Of a DNA stretch of 64,000 bases, positions 25,263-38,096 are shown one piece after another. The notes beneath the pieces were generated by a model that did not search any database, was not told the DNA's origin, and saw only the letters and a list, made by a program, of their open reading frames with translations. How positions within the stretch are numbered: the first letter of the stretch is position 1; every line of letters starts with the position of its first letter. Source of the DNA: Tersicoccus sp. Bi-70 (GTDB lineage Bacteria > Actinomycetota > Actinomycetes > Actinomycetales > Micrococcaceae); NCBI RefSeq assembly GCF_001968825.1, contig NZ_MIEU01000011.1, forward strand, positions 124,001 to 188,000. Direction: 5' to 3'. The position numbers were made by a program, and so were the translations under genes.

Positions 25263-27982
25263 TGCCTACCTCCGTCGTCGACGCTGCCGTCGGACGACGC
25301 ATCGGCGGACGAGCCGTCCGCGCTGTCGCCGTCGTCGGGATCGGCGGTCGCGACCGCCTCGGATTGCTGGTCCAACGGTACTTCATCAGTACCCGCAGCT
25401 TTGGTCGGGACAGCCGTCCCGGCCGTGGTGTCGGCTCCGTCGACGGGCACCCCGTCGGCGGCCGCGACCTCCTCCTCGATCCGCGACTCGGAGGTCAGGG
25501 CGACGCCGATGATCCGGTCGTTCTTGTCCGGCTTGGCGAAGATGACGCCCATCGTGTCGCGGCCCTTGGCGGGAACACCGCTGACGGCGGAGCGGACGAC
25601 CTTGCCGCGCTCCATGATGACGAGCACGTCGTCGTCCTCCTGCACGATGCCCGCGCCCACCAGCTCGCCGCGCTCCTCGACGACCTTGGCCACCTTGATG
25701 CCCAGGCCACCTCGGCCCTGCACGCGGTACTGGTCGACCGGGGTGCGCTTGGCGTAGCCGCCGTCGGTCACGACGAAGACGAAGGAGTCCTCGGTGACGA
25801 CGTCTGCGGCGAGCAGCTCGTCGCCGTCGCGGAACTTCATGCCGGTGACGCCCGAGGTGGCGCGGCCCATCGGCCGCAGCGCCTCGTCCGTCGCGGCGAA
25901 TCGCAGGGACTGGCCGTTGCGGGAGACGAGCAGGATGTCGTCCTCCTCGGAGACCAGCTTGGCCGAGACCAGCTCGTCCCCGTCGCGCAGGTTGATCGCG
26001 ATGACGCCCGCGGCCCGATTCGTGTCGTAGTCCGCGAGCCGGGTCTTCTTGACCAGGCCGTTGCGGGTGGCGAGCACGAGATAGGGCGCCTGCGTGTAGT
26101 CCTTCAGCGCCAGCACCTGGGCGATCGTCTCGTCCGGCTGGAACGGCAGCAGGTTGGCCACGTGCTGGCCGCGCGCGTCACGGCCGCCCTCCACCAGGTC
26201 GTACGCCTTCGCCCGGTACACCCGGCCGAGGTTGGTGAAGAACAGCAACCAGTTGTGGGTGGTGGTGACGAAGAAGTGGTCGACCACGTCATCGGCGCGC
26301 AGCTGCGCCCCGCGCACGCCCTTCCCGCCGCGCTGCTGCGTGCGGTACTGGTCGGTGCGGGTGCGCTTGACGTACCCGCCCCGGGTGATGGTGACGACCA
26401 TGTCCTCCTCGGGGATCAGGTCCTCCATGCTCATGTCGCCGTCGTAGCCGAGCATGATCTGGGTGCGCCGGTCGTCCCCGTGCCGGTCGACGATCTCCGC
26501 CAGCTCCTCGCTGACGATCCGCCGCTGCCGCTCCGGTGACTCGAGGATGGAGTGGTAGTCCGCGATCGCGGCCTCCAGCTCGGCGAACCGGTCCTGGATC
26601 TTCTGCCGTTCGAGGGCGGCGAGGCGGCGCAGCGGCATGTCGAGGATGGCCTGCGCCTGCAGCGCGTCGAGGGACAGCAGTTCGATCAGCCCGTTCCGGG
26701 CGTCCTCGACCGTGGACGAGCGCCGGATCAGGGCGATCACCTCGTCGAGCGCGTCCAGCGCCGCCAGCAGGCCGCGCAGGATGTGCGCCTCCTCCTCGGC
26801 CCTGCGCAGCCGGAACCGGGTGCGCCGGACGATGACATCCAGCTGGTGGGTGACCCAGTGCCGGATGAACGCGTCGAGCGAGAGCGTGCGCGGCACCCCG
26901 TCGACGATCGCCAGCATGTTCGCGGAGAAGTTCTCCTGCAGCGACGTGTGCTTGTACAGGTTGTTCAGCACGACCTTCGCGACCGCATCCCGCTTGAGCA
27001 CGATGACCAGACGCTGGCCGGTGCGGCCCGAGGTCTCGTCCCGCAGGTCGGCGATGCCGGAGATCCGGCCGTCCTTGACCAGCTCGGCGATCTTGATCGC
27101 GAGGTTGTCCGGGTTGGCCTGGTAGGGCAGCTCGGTGACGACGAGGCAGGTGCGGCCCTGCAGTTCCTCGACGTTGACGACGGCGCGCATCGTGATGGAC
27201 CCGCGGCCCGTGCGGTACGCGTCCTCGATGCCCTTGTGGCCCAGGATCTGGGCGTGCGTCGGGAAGTCCGGGCCCTTGATCCGCTTGAGCAACTCGGTGA
27301 GCAGCTCGTCCTTCGTGGCCTCGGGGTGCTCGAGGTACCACTGGACACCGTCGGCCACTTCCCGCAAGTTGTGGGGCGGGATGTTCGTGGCCATGCCGAC
27401 GGCGATGCCGGAGGAGCCGTTGACCAGCAGGTTCGGGAAGCGCGCCGGCAGGACCGTCGGCTCCTGGTCGCGGCCGTCGTAGTTGTCCTGGAAGTCGACG
27501 GTCTCCTGCTCGATGTCCCGGACCAGGTCCATCGACAGGGGAGCCATCTTTGTCTCGGTGTACCGCGGGGCAGCCGCGCCGTCGTTGCCCGGGGAACCGA
27601 AGTTGCCCTGCCCGAGCGCGAGCGGGTAGCGCAGCGTCCAGTCCTGGATGAGCCGGACCAGGGCGTCGTAGATCGCCAGGTCACCGTGCGGGTGGTAGGT
27701 ACCCATCACGTCGCCGACCACGCGGGCGCTCTTGCTGAACGCCCGGTCCGGCCGGTAGCCGCCGTCGTACATCGCGTAGAGGATGCGCCGGTGCACGGGC
27801 TTGAGGCCGTCACGCACGTCGGGCAGCGCGCGGCCGATGATGACGGCCATCGCGTAGTCCAGGTACGAGCGCTGCATCTCGGTCTGCAGGTCGACCTGCT
27901 CGACACGATCCGTCAGCACTTCGCCCTCGACCGGGGTCGGCTCCTCGATGCCCTCGGGGTTCTCCGGGGTCTCGTCGCTCAT
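25259..27982 (-). CDS. gyrA: DNA gyrase subunit A
   Basis: This 907-residue subunit cuts and rejoins DNA in type II topoisomerase gyrase, introducing negative supercoils with GyrB. The catalytic tyrosine lies in [10 protein letters not shown], the quinolone-region sequence [14 protein letters not shown] is intact, and the GyrA box (QRGGKGVRG) starts the C-terminal DNA-wrapping domain. The C-terminus carries an extra acidic Asp/Ser-rich tail of about 60 residues. ATG at 27982. gyrB lies 124 bases upstream on the same strand. Confidence 0.98.
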   Translation of the reverse strand: MSDETPENPEGIEEPTPVEGEVLTDRVEQVDLQTEMQRSYLDYAMAVIIGRALPDVRDGLKPVHRRILYAMYDGGYRPDRAFSKSARVVGDVMGTYHPHGDLAIYDALVRLIQDWTLRYPLALGQGNFGSPGNDGAAAPRYTETKMAPLSMDLVRDIEQETVDFQDNYDGRDQEPTVLPARFPNLLVNGSSGIAVGMATNIPPHNLREVADGVQWYLEHPEATKDELLTELLKRIKGPDFPTHAQILGHKGIEDAYRTGRGSITMRAVVNVEELQGRTCLVVTELPYQANPDNLAIKIAELVKDGRISGIADLRDETSGRTGQRLVIVLKRDAVAKVVLNNLYKHTSLQENFSANMLAIVDGVPRTLSLDAFIRHWVTHQLDVIVRRTRFRLRRAEEEAHILRGLLAALDALDEVIALIRRSSTVEDARNGLIELLSLDALQAQAILDMPLRRLAALERQKIQDRFAELEAAIADYHSILESPERQRRIVSEELAEIVDRHGDDRRTQIMLGYDGDMSMEDLIPEEDMVVTITRGGYVKRTRTDQYRTQQRGGKGVRGAQLRADDVVDHFFVTTTHNWLLFFTNLGRVYRAKAYDLVEGGRDARGQHVANLLPFQPDETIAQVLALKDYTQAPYLVLATRNGLVKKTRLADYDTNRAAGVIAINLRDGDELVSAKLVSEEDDILLVSRNGQSLRFAATDEALRPMGRATSGVTGMKFRDGDELLAADVVTEDSFVFVVTDGGYAKRTPVDQYRVQGRGGLGIKVAKVVEERGELVGAGIVQEDDDVLVIMERGKVVRSAVSGVPAKGRDTMGVIFAKPDKNDRIIGVALTSESRIEEEVAAADGVPVDGADTTAGTAVPTKAAGTDEVPLDQQSEAVATADPDDGDSADGSSADASSDGSVDDGGRQ

Positions 27983-28106
27983 ACTCGGGATCCTTCTTCT
28001 TCTACGTCTCTCGGCTCACGTGCGGACCGGTGCCGTGCAGGACGGCGGCTCGACGGTGACGGGTGCGGTGCGGGGATGACCGGCGGCGGTCAGCTGTCGG
28101 CGCCGG

Positions 28107-30428
<2,322 letters not shown>

Positions 30429-30562
30429 TCATCATGCCCTGGGCACAATTCTTTGCCGGATCTGGCCGATCAACAGAGGTCCGGACGGGGCCGTCCTCGT
30501 CCGCCGGGGTCCCAGACGCTCTCTCGGCGGATTTCGGCGTCCGCCGAATTCGGCTCCTGCGG

Positions 30563-31237
30563 TCACCCGTATGTGTCGCGCGGACCGCGGCCCTGCACGG
30601 TCCGGGGACCCTTCCGCCAGCTCGGCGCCGTGGGTCCGGAGACCTTGATCGCGGTCAGGATACCGGCGCCGATCTCCGCGTCGAACCGGGCCAGCAAGGT
30701 CGGCACGAGCAGCCGCACCTGGGTGGCCCAGGCCGTCGAATCGCACACGACGTGCAGCGTCGTCTCCCGGAATGCGTCGGGGTGGCAGTGGGCGGCGATG
30801 TCCGGGCCGACGATCTGCGGCCAGCGGCCGATCACCGATCCCACCGACACCGGCGTGCTCCAGCCCCGGTCCTTGACCATCCGGTCCACGACCGAGCCCA
30901 GGTTCAGCGGATCCCGGCCGGTACGGCGGCGGGACGCACCCGTGCGAGCGGCCGCGCGGTCCGCACTGCGGCGCAGGGCCGCAGCGGAGCGGACGCGCCG
31001 TTCGCCACGGGCCTCCGCGGCGGCGCGGGCCCGCAGGAGGGCGGCCGCGGCCGCGTCGATGGCCTCCTCCGGCGCGCTCTGGCCGACGCCGGATTCGTTC
31101 ACGGCCGGAGTGTTCCCGGATGCCGTCGCATCACGCCCACCGGCCGGACCGGCCGCAGGCGTCGGTTCGGCTGCCCCGGCGGGCGTGGTCGCCGCACCGC
31201 GGGGACGAGACCTCCCGCTGTCGGCCCGGGGACTCAT
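30563..31237 (-). CDS. DUF721/DciA-type protein
   Basis: This protein has 224 residues. The first 110 are disordered and Ala/Arg-rich; the second half is the DUF721 domain (LNLGSVVDRMVKDRGWSTPVSVGSVIGRW, DIAAHCHPDAF, LVPTLLARFDAEIG by position). DUF721 proteins related to DciA help load or operate the replicative helicase in bacteria that lack DnaC. It sits in the recF-gyrB interval, where this family is always found in actinobacteria. Its ATG overlaps the recF stop (ATGA). The open frame upstream of 31237 is a shadow of recF. Confidence 0.88.
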   Translation of the reverse strand: MSPRADSGRSRPRGAATTPAGAAEPTPAAGPAGGRDATASGNTPAVNESGVGQSAPEEAIDAAAAALLRARAAAEARGERRVRSAAALRRSADRAAARTGASRRRTGRDPLNLGSVVDRMVKDRGWSTPVSVGSVIGRWPQIVGPDIAAHCHPDAFRETTLHVVCDSTAWATQVRLLVPTLLARFDAEIGAGILTAIKVSGPTAPSWRKGPRTVQGRGPRDTYG

Positions 31238-32433
31238 GCCGCCTCCACGACCCCGGCCCCGACCCGCAGCTGCCGGTCGATGAGGCTCGCGGGGATGTCC
31301 TCGACGACGGCCGCGGTGATGAGCACCTGTTCGGCGTCGGCGGCGATGGCGGCCAGCCGGTTGCGGCGGTCGGCGTCGAGCTCGGCGAACACGTCGTCGA
31401 GGAGGAGGATCGGCTCCCCACCCTCGGTCAGGGCGTCCTCGCGCAGCAGTTCGTACGCCGCCAGCCGCAGGGAGAGCGCCACCGACCAGGACTCGCCGTG
31501 GGAGGCGTATCCCTTGGCCGGCGCCTGCCCGAGGACGAGTTCGACGTCGTCGCGGTGGGGTCCGGTCAGCGTCAACGCGCGTTCCCGGTCCCGGTTCTGC
31601 CCGGCCTCGAGCGCGTCGAGGAAGGCGCGCCGGATGGTCTCGGTGTCCAGGCCCGCCAGGTCGGACCCCGCGTCCGCGAGGCCGGCCGAGCCGGGCGGGA
31701 GCACGTCGTCGCCGTCGTCCTGCCCGTGGCCGACCACGGTGCTGCGGTACCGCGCCGTCAGCTCCTTGCTCCCGTCGGTGAGCCGCCGGTACGCGTCGGC
31801 CAGGTGCGGAGCGAGCCGTTCGAGCAGCGTCACGCGCGCCTGGAGCAGCTGGGCACCGGTGGCCGCGAGGTGCTCGTTCCACACCTGCAGCGTGGCCCGG
31901 TGGTTCTCGGTGAAGCGCCCGGCCGCCCGCGCCGACTTGAGCAGGGCGTTGCGCTGCTTGAGCACCCGGTCGTACTCCGCCCGCAGGGTGGCCTGGGACG
32001 GGAAGAGCGTCGCGGTCAGCTCGTCGAGGAACCGCCGACGGCTGCCCGGGTCTCCCTTGACCAGCTCGAGGTCCTCCGGCGCGAACAGCACCGTGCGGCA
32101 CAGGCCGAGCGCGTCCCGGGCACGGACCGGGTTGGCCCGGTTGATCCGCACCCGGTTGCCGCCGCGGGCGTTGATCTCCATCTCCAGGCTCAGCTGCTGC
32201 GTCCGGCGCACCAGGCGGGCCCGCACGAGCGCCTGGTCGGCGCCGAACCGGATCAACGGGGCGTCCTGGCTGACCCGGTGCGAGCCGAGGGTCGCGAGAT
32301 AGCCGACGGCCTCGACGATGTTGGTCTTGCCGAGTCCGTTGGCGCCGACGAAGACGGTGACGCCGGGCTCGAGGGTCAGGTCGAGCTGGGCGTAGGTGCG
32401 GAAGTCGGTGAGGGAGAGAGCCGCGAGGTGCAC
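31234..32433 (-). CDS. recF: RecF, DNA repair ATPase
   Basis: This 399-residue SMC-like ATPase helps load RecA at single-strand gaps. Walker A (GANGLGKTN) is near residue 30, the signature region is SHGESWSVALSLRLA, and Walker B is ILLLDDVFAELD. The GTG at 32433 gives MHLAALSLTDFRTY, the usual RecF start; the frame before it has no similarity. It follows gnd by four bases and is coupled to the DUF721 gene. Confidence 0.96.
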   Translation of the reverse strand: MHLAALSLTDFRTYAQLDLTLEPGVTVFVGANGLGKTNIVEAVGYLATLGSHRVSQDAPLIRFGADQALVRARLVRRTQQLSLEMEINARGGNRVRINRANPVRARDALGLCRTVLFAPEDLELVKGDPGSRRRFLDELTATLFPSQATLRAEYDRVLKQRNALLKSARAAGRFTENHRATLQVWNEHLAATGAQLLQARVTLLERLAPHLADAYRRLTDGSKELTARYRSTVVGHGQDDGDDVLPPGSAGLADAGSDLAGLDTETIRRAFLDALEAGQNRDRERALTLTGPHRDDVELVLGQAPAKGYASHGESWSVALSLRLAAYELLREDALTEGGEPILLLDDVFAELDADRRNRLAAIAADAEQVLITAAVVEDIPASLIDRQLRVGAGVVEAA

Positions 32434-32437
32434 GTCG

Positions 32438-33403
32438 TCAGCTCGGGCCCGCCGCCGTCGACGGATCGGTCCCGGTGTTCTCGCTGCCCGGGCTCGGGGT
32501 GCCCGAGCCCTCGATGCGCTGCCCGGCGGGCCGCACGGCGTGGCCACCGAACTGGTTGCGCAGGGCGGCGACGGCCTTCATCGCGGGGGAGTCGTCCTGC
32601 CGGGACACGAACCGGGCGAACACGGCGGCGGTGATCGCGGGGGCGGCGACCTCGTTGGCGATCGCCTCTTCCACGGTCCAGCGCCCCTCGCCCGAGTCCT
32701 CGACGTAGCCGGAGATCTTCTCCAGTCCCGGGTCGTCGTTCAGCGCCCGGACCATCAGGTCCAGCAGCCAGGACCGGATGACGGTGCCCTTCTGCCACGC
32801 GCGGAACGTGCCGGTGACGTCGGAGACGATGCTCTTCTTGGCCAGCAGTTCGTAGCCCTCGGCGAGGGACTGCATCACGCCGTACTCGATGCCGTTGTGG
32901 ACCATCTTGGCGTAGTGGCCGGAGCCGACCGCGCCGACGTGCACGAAGCTCTCCTCGCGGGGGCCCTCGGGGCGGAGCGCGTCGAACACCGGCATCAGGG
33001 TGGCGATCTCCTCGTCGGTGCCGCCGGCCATCATGCCGTAGCCGTTCTCGAGGCCCCAGACACCACCGGAGACACCGACGTCGACGAAGCCGATGCCGCG
33101 CTCGGCGGCGTGGTCGGCATGGGCCTGGTCGTCCGTGAAGCGGGAGTTGCCGCCGTCGATGAGGATGTCACCGGAGTCGAGCTTGCCGACGAGTTCGTCG
33201 ACCACGTCCGCCGTGATCTTGCCGGCCGGCAGCATCAGCCACACGACGCGGGGTGACGGCAGCGCCGCCACGAGGGCGTCCGTGTCGGGAACGTCCGTGA
33301 CGTCGGGATTGCGGTCGTACCCGGTGACCTCCACGCCACCGCGACGCAGCCGCTCCCGCATGTTGAAGCCCATCTTGCCGAGCCCGATCATGCCGATGTG
33401 CAT
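32438..33403 (-). CDS. gnd: 6-phosphogluconate dehydrogenase, short decarboxylating type
   Basis: This 321-residue enzyme oxidises 6-phosphogluconate to ribulose 5-phosphate and CO2 in the pentose phosphate pathway. It has the Rossmann loop GLGKMGFNMRERL at the N-terminus, the DGGNSRFTDD substrate loop, GVSGGVWGLENGYGMMAGG and the catalytic HNGIEYG segment. The length is that of the short GndA class rather than the 470-residue form. Its place between dnaN and recF is a frequent actinobacterial insertion. ATG at 33403. Confidence 0.95.
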   Translation of the reverse strand: MHIGMIGLGKMGFNMRERLRRGGVEVTGYDRNPDVTDVPDTDALVAALPSPRVVWLMLPAGKITADVVDELVGKLDSGDILIDGGNSRFTDDQAHADHAAERGIGFVDVGVSGGVWGLENGYGMMAGGTDEEIATLMPVFDALRPEGPREESFVHVGAVGSGHYAKMVHNGIEYGVMQSLAEGYELLAKKSIVSDVTGTFRAWQKGTVIRSWLLDLMVRALNDDPGLEKISGYVEDSGEGRWTVEEAIANEVAAPAITAAVFARFVSRQDDSPAMKAVAALRNQFGGHAVRPAGQRIEGSGTPSPGSENTGTDPSTAAGPS

Positions 33404-33492
33404 CGTGTCCGTCCCTTCCGTCGGTTCCCTGGGTCTGTCCCCGCGCCGGGTCGGTGCCGGCTCAGCGCAGTCGCGTCACTGGTTGGGCAGCG

Positions 33493-34617
33493 TCACTGGT
33501 TCGGCAGGCGAACTGGCATCAGCAGGTACCGGTAGTCGTCCTGCTCGTCGCCCTCGGACTCCTGCTGGGCCGAGATGACCGCCGGCTTGGGCGGGGTGGT
33601 GAAGGAGAACCGCACGTACTCGGTCCCGAACGCGTTCAGGCCCTCGCTGAGATAGTGCGGGTTGAACGCGACGGTGATCGGATCGCCCGTCAGGTTCGCC
33701 TCGATGGCCTCGGACGCCTGCGCGTCCTCACCGGTGCCGGCATCCAGGGACAGCGTGCCCTCGGTGAAGGCCATCCGGATGGGGGTGTTGCGCTCGGCGA
33801 CGAGGGCGACGCGGCGGACGGCCTCCACCAGATCGGCGGTGCGCACGGAGGCGTGGATGGGCGTCACGTCGGGGAACAGCGAGCGGATCTTCGGGTAGTC
33901 GCCGTCCACGAGCAACGATGTGGTGCGGCGGCCGCCGCTCTCGAAGCCGATCAGCTCGTTGGCGTCGGAGAGCGCGATCGACAGGTCCCCACCGGAGCCG
34001 AGGGTCTTGGCGACCTCGCTCAGGGTGCGGGCCTTGACCAGCACGCTGGTGGACAGGCCGGCACTGTTCGGCCGCCAGGTCAGCTCGCGCATGGCCAGCC
34101 GGTACCGGTCGGTGGCGAGCAGCGTCATCGTCTCGCCCTCGAACTCGATCCGTACGCCGGTGAGAATCGGCAGGGTGTCGTCGCGGCTCGCGGCGATGAT
34201 CACCTGCGAGACGGCCTGCGCGAACGCACCACCGTCGACGACGCCGCCGATCGGGGGCAGAGCCGGCAGCTCCGGGTAGTCGTTCTCCGGCATCGTCGCC
34301 AGGTTGAACCGGGAGTTGCGGCAGCTGAGAGTGATCTTCGCGCCGTCGGTGGCGATCTCGACCGGCGCGGAGGGCAGGCTGCGGCAGATGTCCGCGAGCA
34401 GGCGACCCGAGACGAGCACGGTGCCTTCCTCGGCGACGTCCGCGGCGAACTGCAGATTCGCGGAGATCTCGTAGTCGAAGCTCGAGAGGCTCACGGCTCC
34501 GGACTCGGCCTTGAGCAGGAGCCCCGAGAGGACCGGGACCGGCGGACGGGGGGACAACGAGCGTGCGGTCCAGGTGACAGCCTCGGCGAGGACATCCCGG
34601 TCAACGGAGAACTTCAC
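33493..34617 (-). CDS. dnaN: DNA polymerase III beta sliding clamp
   Basis: This 374-residue protein forms the ring-shaped processivity clamp. It shows the three repeated clamp domains and the conserved sequences LPALPPIGG, DRYRLAMRELTW and the C-terminal DDYRYLLMPVRLPN ending. GTG start at 34617. It lies across the origin from dnaA with the same orientation, as in nearly all actinobacteria. Confidence 0.98.
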   Translation of the reverse strand: MKFSVDRDVLAEAVTWTARSLSPRPPVPVLSGLLLKAESGAVSLSSFDYEISANLQFAADVAEEGTVLVSGRLLADICRSLPSAPVEIATDGAKITLSCRNSRFNLATMPENDYPELPALPPIGGVVDGGAFAQAVSQVIIAASRDDTLPILTGVRIEFEGETMTLLATDRYRLAMRELTWRPNSAGLSTSVLVKARTLSEVAKTLGSGGDLSIALSDANELIGFESGGRRTTSLLVDGDYPKIRSLFPDVTPIHASVRTADLVEAVRRVALVAERNTPIRMAFTEGTLSLDAGTGEDAQASEAIEANLTGDPITVAFNPHYLSEGLNAFGTEYVRFSFTTPPKPAVISAQQESEGDEQDDYRYLLMPVRLPNQ

Positions 34618-35154
34618 GGAGAATGCATCCGCCTTTCAGCGTTGTCATGTCGGGAGCCCACGGTTCCCGGTGCGGCAGGTCGATCCCGTCGCGGCAGCCT
34701 GACGGCCGGGACGGTGTCCGGGGACAGCTTAGCGAAGGGTCGACGGGACGGGCACCGGCCTGCCCGAAGGATGCTCGCAGGGCGTTGGTCCGTGGGGCGG
34801 TCGGGAAGATGTTCTCGGAAGAACCTCATGAATTTCTAGGATTCGTAGAGGTATTAACAGCTGTGGATCCTGTGGAGAAGCGGCGTCGAGGCCGGTCGCA
34901 CGCCGAATCGGGGTGTGGACGAGCTGTGGTCGGCGACGGGGCGCACCGTCCCTCACCGGTGGACGACGAGGGAGGGCGGTTTCCGCGTCCACATCCAGGG
35001 GGCAGGTTCTTCGACCGGTTGTCCACGGCCGGCACCCGGTTCTGCACAGCGTTGTCCACAGGCGTGGAAAACAGCAGGATGCTGATGAAACGACGAACGC
35101 CCGGGCGCATCGGCACCCGGGCGTCCGTCGATGTGAGGGACATCGCGGCGGAGA
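34618..35154. other. oriC: Chromosomal replication origin oriC
   Basis: This 537-base gap between dnaA and dnaN carries DnaA boxes in both orientations: TGTGGATCC (34862), TGTGGAGAA (34871), TGTGGACGA (34914), TTGTCCACG (35019), TTCTGCACA (35040) and TTGTCCACA (35052). An AT-rich run with ATGAATTTCTAGGATTCG from about 34828 to 34860 borders the boxes and is the likely unwinding element. The position is the standard actinobacterial oriC. Confidence 0.9.
35097..35124 (-). terminator. dnaA terminator hairpin
   Basis: A nine-bp stem (ACGCCCGGG) with a ten-base loop lies 31 bases after the dnaA stop on the minus strand, separating dnaA transcription from the origin. Confidence 0.65.
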
Positions 35155-36588
35155 TCAGCCGTCGCGCTGCGTCTGCTTGATCAGGTTGGTCAGCTCGGTC
35201 ACCTGGTTGTAGATGTGCCGACGCTCGGCCATCAGCTGCCGGATCTTCCGGTCCGCGTGGATGACCGTCGTGTGGTCGCGGCCGCCGAGCTCCTGCCCGA
35301 TCTTCGGCAGGGACATGTCCGTGAGCTCACGGCACAGGTACATGGCGATCTGCCGGGCGGTCACCAGGGTGCGGGTGCGCGACTTGCTGCACAGCTCCTC
35401 CTGGCTCAGATGGAAGTAGGCCGCGGTCTGTCCGAGGATCGTGGCGGAGGTGATCTCCTTCGCCCCGTCCTCGGTGATCAGATCCTTGAGCACGATCTCC
35501 GCGAGCGGCAGATCCACCGGTTGCTTGTTCAGCGACGCGAACGCGGTGACGCGGATCAGGGCGCCCTCCAGCTCGCGGATGTTGGTGGAGATCCGCGACG
35601 CGATGTACTCGAGGACGTCGTCGGGCGCCTTGAGCCCCTCGAGGATCGCCTTCTTCCGCAGGATCGCGATCCTGGTCTCCAGCTCGGGCATGGTCACGTC
35701 GGTGATCAGGCCCCACTCGAAGCGCGACCGCATGCGTTCCTCGAACCCGGTCAGCTGCTTGGGCGGCAGGTCCGAGGTGATGACGACCTGCTTGTCGTGG
35801 TTGTGCAGGGCGTTGAAGGTGTGGAAGAACTCCTCCTGCGTGTGCTCCTTGCCCGCGAGGAACTGGATGTCGTCGATGAGCAGGATGTCCACGCTGCGGT
35901 AGAGCTGCTTGAAGCTGGTGCCCTCGTCGTCGCGGATGGAGTTGATGAAGTCGTTGGTGAACTCCTCGGAGTTCACGTACCGCACCCGGATGCCCTGGTA
36001 GAGCCGTCGGGCGTAGTGACCGATGGCGTGCAGCAGGTGGGTCTTGCCGAGGCCCGAGTCCCCGTAGATGAAGAGCGGGTTGTACGCCTTGGCCGGCGCC
36101 TCGGCGACCGCGACCGCCGCCGCGTGGGCGAACCGGTTGGACTGGCCGATGACGAAGGCGTCGAAGATGTACTTCGGATTCAGCCGGCCCATGTCCGGGG
36201 CGTCGACGTCGGCGGGCGGCATCGAGCGACTGGGCGCACGGTTCGAGGTCGCGGGGGCGGGAGCCGGGTCGGGAGCACGCGCCGGCTCCGGTTCGGCCCG
36301 CGGGGCCTCGGGCGGGGACATCTCGGTGTCGATGACCACCGCGGCCTGCATCTCCTGGCCCAGCTCGGCCCGCAGGGCGTCGGTGAGCGGCTGGTGCAGG
36401 TTGTTCTGGAAGACGTCGCGCGTGGTCTCGTTCGGCACCGAGATGATCAGGGTGTTGCCGAACATCCCCTGCGGCTGGACCAGCGGGAGGTAGCCGCGGT
36501 GACGGCCGCTGACCCGGCGGTCGTCCTCCAGGGCCGCGACCACACGTCGCCAGGATGTACCGAGGTCATCCGTATCGTCCTGGCTCAT
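35155..36588 (-). CDS. dnaA: Chromosomal replication initiator DnaA
   Basis: This 477-residue AAA+ protein opens oriC. Domain I is at the N-terminus, domain II is a Pro/Ala-rich linker of about 60 residues, and domain III has GDSGLGKTH (Walker A) and LLIDDIQF (Walker B). Domain IV ends with the DNA-binding signature GGRDHTTVIHADRKI. I start at the ATG at 36588 (MSQDDTDDLG), preceded by AGGAGG; the open frame further upstream runs into a region full of DnaA boxes. Boxes upstream suggest autoregulation. Confidence 0.98.
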   Translation of the reverse strand: MSQDDTDDLGTSWRRVVAALEDDRRVSGRHRGYLPLVQPQGMFGNTLIISVPNETTRDVFQNNLHQPLTDALRAELGQEMQAAVVIDTEMSPPEAPRAEPEPARAPDPAPAPATSNRAPSRSMPPADVDAPDMGRLNPKYIFDAFVIGQSNRFAHAAAVAVAEAPAKAYNPLFIYGDSGLGKTHLLHAIGHYARRLYQGIRVRYVNSEEFTNDFINSIRDDEGTSFKQLYRSVDILLIDDIQFLAGKEHTQEEFFHTFNALHNHDKQVVITSDLPPKQLTGFEERMRSRFEWGLITDVTMPELETRIAILRKKAILEGLKAPDDVLEYIASRISTNIRELEGALIRVTAFASLNKQPVDLPLAEIVLKDLITEDGAKEITSATILGQTAAYFHLSQEELCSKSRTRTLVTARQIAMYLCRELTDMSLPKIGQELGGRDHTTVIHADRKIRQLMAERRHIYNQVTELTNLIKQTQRDG

Positions 36589-37140
36589 GCGGCCGATCCT
36601 CCTGAAAGACGTGCGTCGTGGTGCTGCTGATGGGCGCTGTTGCGGCGCGCGGCGCCGGGTGTGCAGACCGATGCTCCGGGGGCGCGGGGACGCTGTCAAC
36701 GGTCACGCGATCCGGCGTCCATTGTCCACCACGTTTCCGATGCCACCGTAATCCACAGGGTTGTCCACCGCGTGTGGACAATCACGTCCGGTCCTCGTCG
36801 GGCGGGCCGGTCCAGGCGCGGGGCCATGCGGAATCGGCTGCTCGCGCGCCTGTGGACGGAGAATGAGAACCCCCGGCACCGCGGCCTGTGGGCGGCCTGG
36901 ACGGCGGCGAGCCGGTTTGACGCCGTGCGACGCGTCCACTAGCGTTGGATGGTCCTGTGTGACCACAGTTCGTGCTGTTCTCGATCGCCCGAGCCGGCCC
37001 GTGTCGCCCCGCGAGGGAAGCTGACCGGATCGCGTCTCGTCGACCCGACGAGGGCACGGACCCCGGGTCGCCGCACACCGCGCCGGATCTGCTTTCCCCT
37101 CGTTCGACTCGGCGCCGAATGAAGCTTTGGAGTGAACACC
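36589..37140. promoter_or_regulatory. dnaA-rpmH divergent promoter region with DnaA boxes
   Basis: No gene is seen in these 550 bases. DnaA boxes or near boxes are at 36722, 36749, 36761, 36773 (perfect TGTGGACAA) and 36851; 36761-36781 is a head-to-head pair with a three-base spacer. The rpmH promoter is clear: TTGACG (36917-36922), 17 bases, TAGCGT (36940-36945), giving an rpmH leader of about 190 bases. The dnaA promoter should lie in the box-rich half. Confidence 0.75.
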
Positions 37141-37278
37141 GTGACCAAGCGGACTTTCCAGCCGAACAACCGTCGTCGGGCCCGGAAGCACGGCTTCCGT
37201 GCTCGCATGCGGACGCGTGCCGGTCGCGCGATCCTGAACGCCCGTCGCGCCAAGGGCCGCACCGAGCTCTCCGCCTGA
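37141..37278 (+). CDS. rpmH: 50S ribosomal protein L34
   Basis: This 45-residue protein begins [20 protein letters not shown] and ends GRTELSA, matching L34 over its whole length. It is a basic component of the large ribosomal subunit. Start is GTG with TGGAG in front. rnpA follows after 46 bases, the universal rpmH-rnpA arrangement. Confidence 0.98.
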   Translation: MTKRTFQPNNRRRARKHGFRARMRTRAGRAILNARRAKGRTELSA

Positions 37279-37324
37279 TCCGGATCACGCCTCGCGCTGA
37301 CTCCGCGCCGCCGGCGGTGTGCTG

Positions 37325-37666
37325 ATGTTCCCGGCCGATCGGCGTCTGAAGACCCCGGCCGACTTCACCACGGTGATCCGTGGTGGGCACAAGGCTGCCC
37401 GGCGAAGCGTCGTCCTCCACCTCCGGCGTCCGGAAGCGGCCCAGCCGGGGCGTGCGGGGCTGATCGTCTCCCGGGCCGTCGGCAATGCCGTCACCCGCAA
37501 TCTCGTCAAGCGCCGGCTCCGGTCGTTGATCAGCAGCCACTGGTCCGACGACCCGGACGCCGACGTCGTCGTGCGCGCCCTCCCGGCGGCCGCCCAGGTG
37601 AGCTGGGACGAGCTGGCCGAGGACGTCGATCGCGCCTGGCGGCGTGCCGCCCGGGACCGGCGATGA
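37325..37666 (+). CDS. rnpA: Ribonuclease P protein component
   Basis: This 113-residue basic protein binds the RNase P RNA, which matures tRNA 5' ends. The RNR-type motif NAVTRNLVKRRLR and the start FPADRRLKTPADF are typical. An in-frame GTG two codons earlier (37319) is an equally possible start. Its stop overlaps the yidD start (ATGA). Confidence 0.94.
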   Translation: MFPADRRLKTPADFTTVIRGGHKAARRSVVLHLRRPEAAQPGRAGLIVSRAVGNAVTRNLVKRRLRSLISSHWSDDPDADVVVRALPAAAQVSWDELAEDVDRAWRRAARDRR

Positions 37667-38082
37667 CGGCCCGACCGGCCCCGGCGTCGGGCTCAGCACG
37701 CGTCGCGACGGCCCTGCGCTCCGGTGTCCGGGCGATCGTCTCGGTGCCGCGGTGGATCCTGATGGGACTGCTGATCGGGTGGCGCACCGTGATCTCGCCC
37801 CTCTACGGACCGGTGTGCCGGTTCTATCCCAGCTGTTCCGCCTATGCTTTGGAAGCAGTGACGGTGCACGGCGCCGTGCGCGGCTCCTGGCTCACCGTCC
37901 GGCGTCTGGTGCGCTGCAATCCCTTCCACCGCGGTGGAGTGGATCACGTGCCCCACGGGGAGCGGAGCTGGCCCGAGGGCCACACGCCCCGCATCGTCGT
38001 GCTCAACCATCCCCCGATCCCCGCCGATCAGGACGGGCCGGATGCGACATCCCCGATCGAGCACCGCCATCGCGCGGCTTGA
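37663..38082 (+). CDS. yidD: YidD membrane protein insertion factor
   Basis: This 139-residue protein belongs to the YidD family that assists membrane protein insertion beside YidC. The conserved CRFYPSCSAYALEAVTVHG and CNPFHRGGVDHVP motifs are intact, and an amphipathic helix precedes them. The extra 40 residues at the C-terminus are polar. It is translationally coupled to rnpA and followed by yidC after 14 bases. Confidence 0.93.
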   Translation: MTARPAPASGSARVATALRSGVRAIVSVPRWILMGLLIGWRTVISPLYGPVCRFYPSCSAYALEAVTVHGAVRGSWLTVRRLVRCNPFHRGGVDHVPHGERSWPEGHTPRIVVLNHPPIPADQDGPDATSPIEHRHRAA

Positions 38083-38096
38083 GGAGAGAAAGCTGA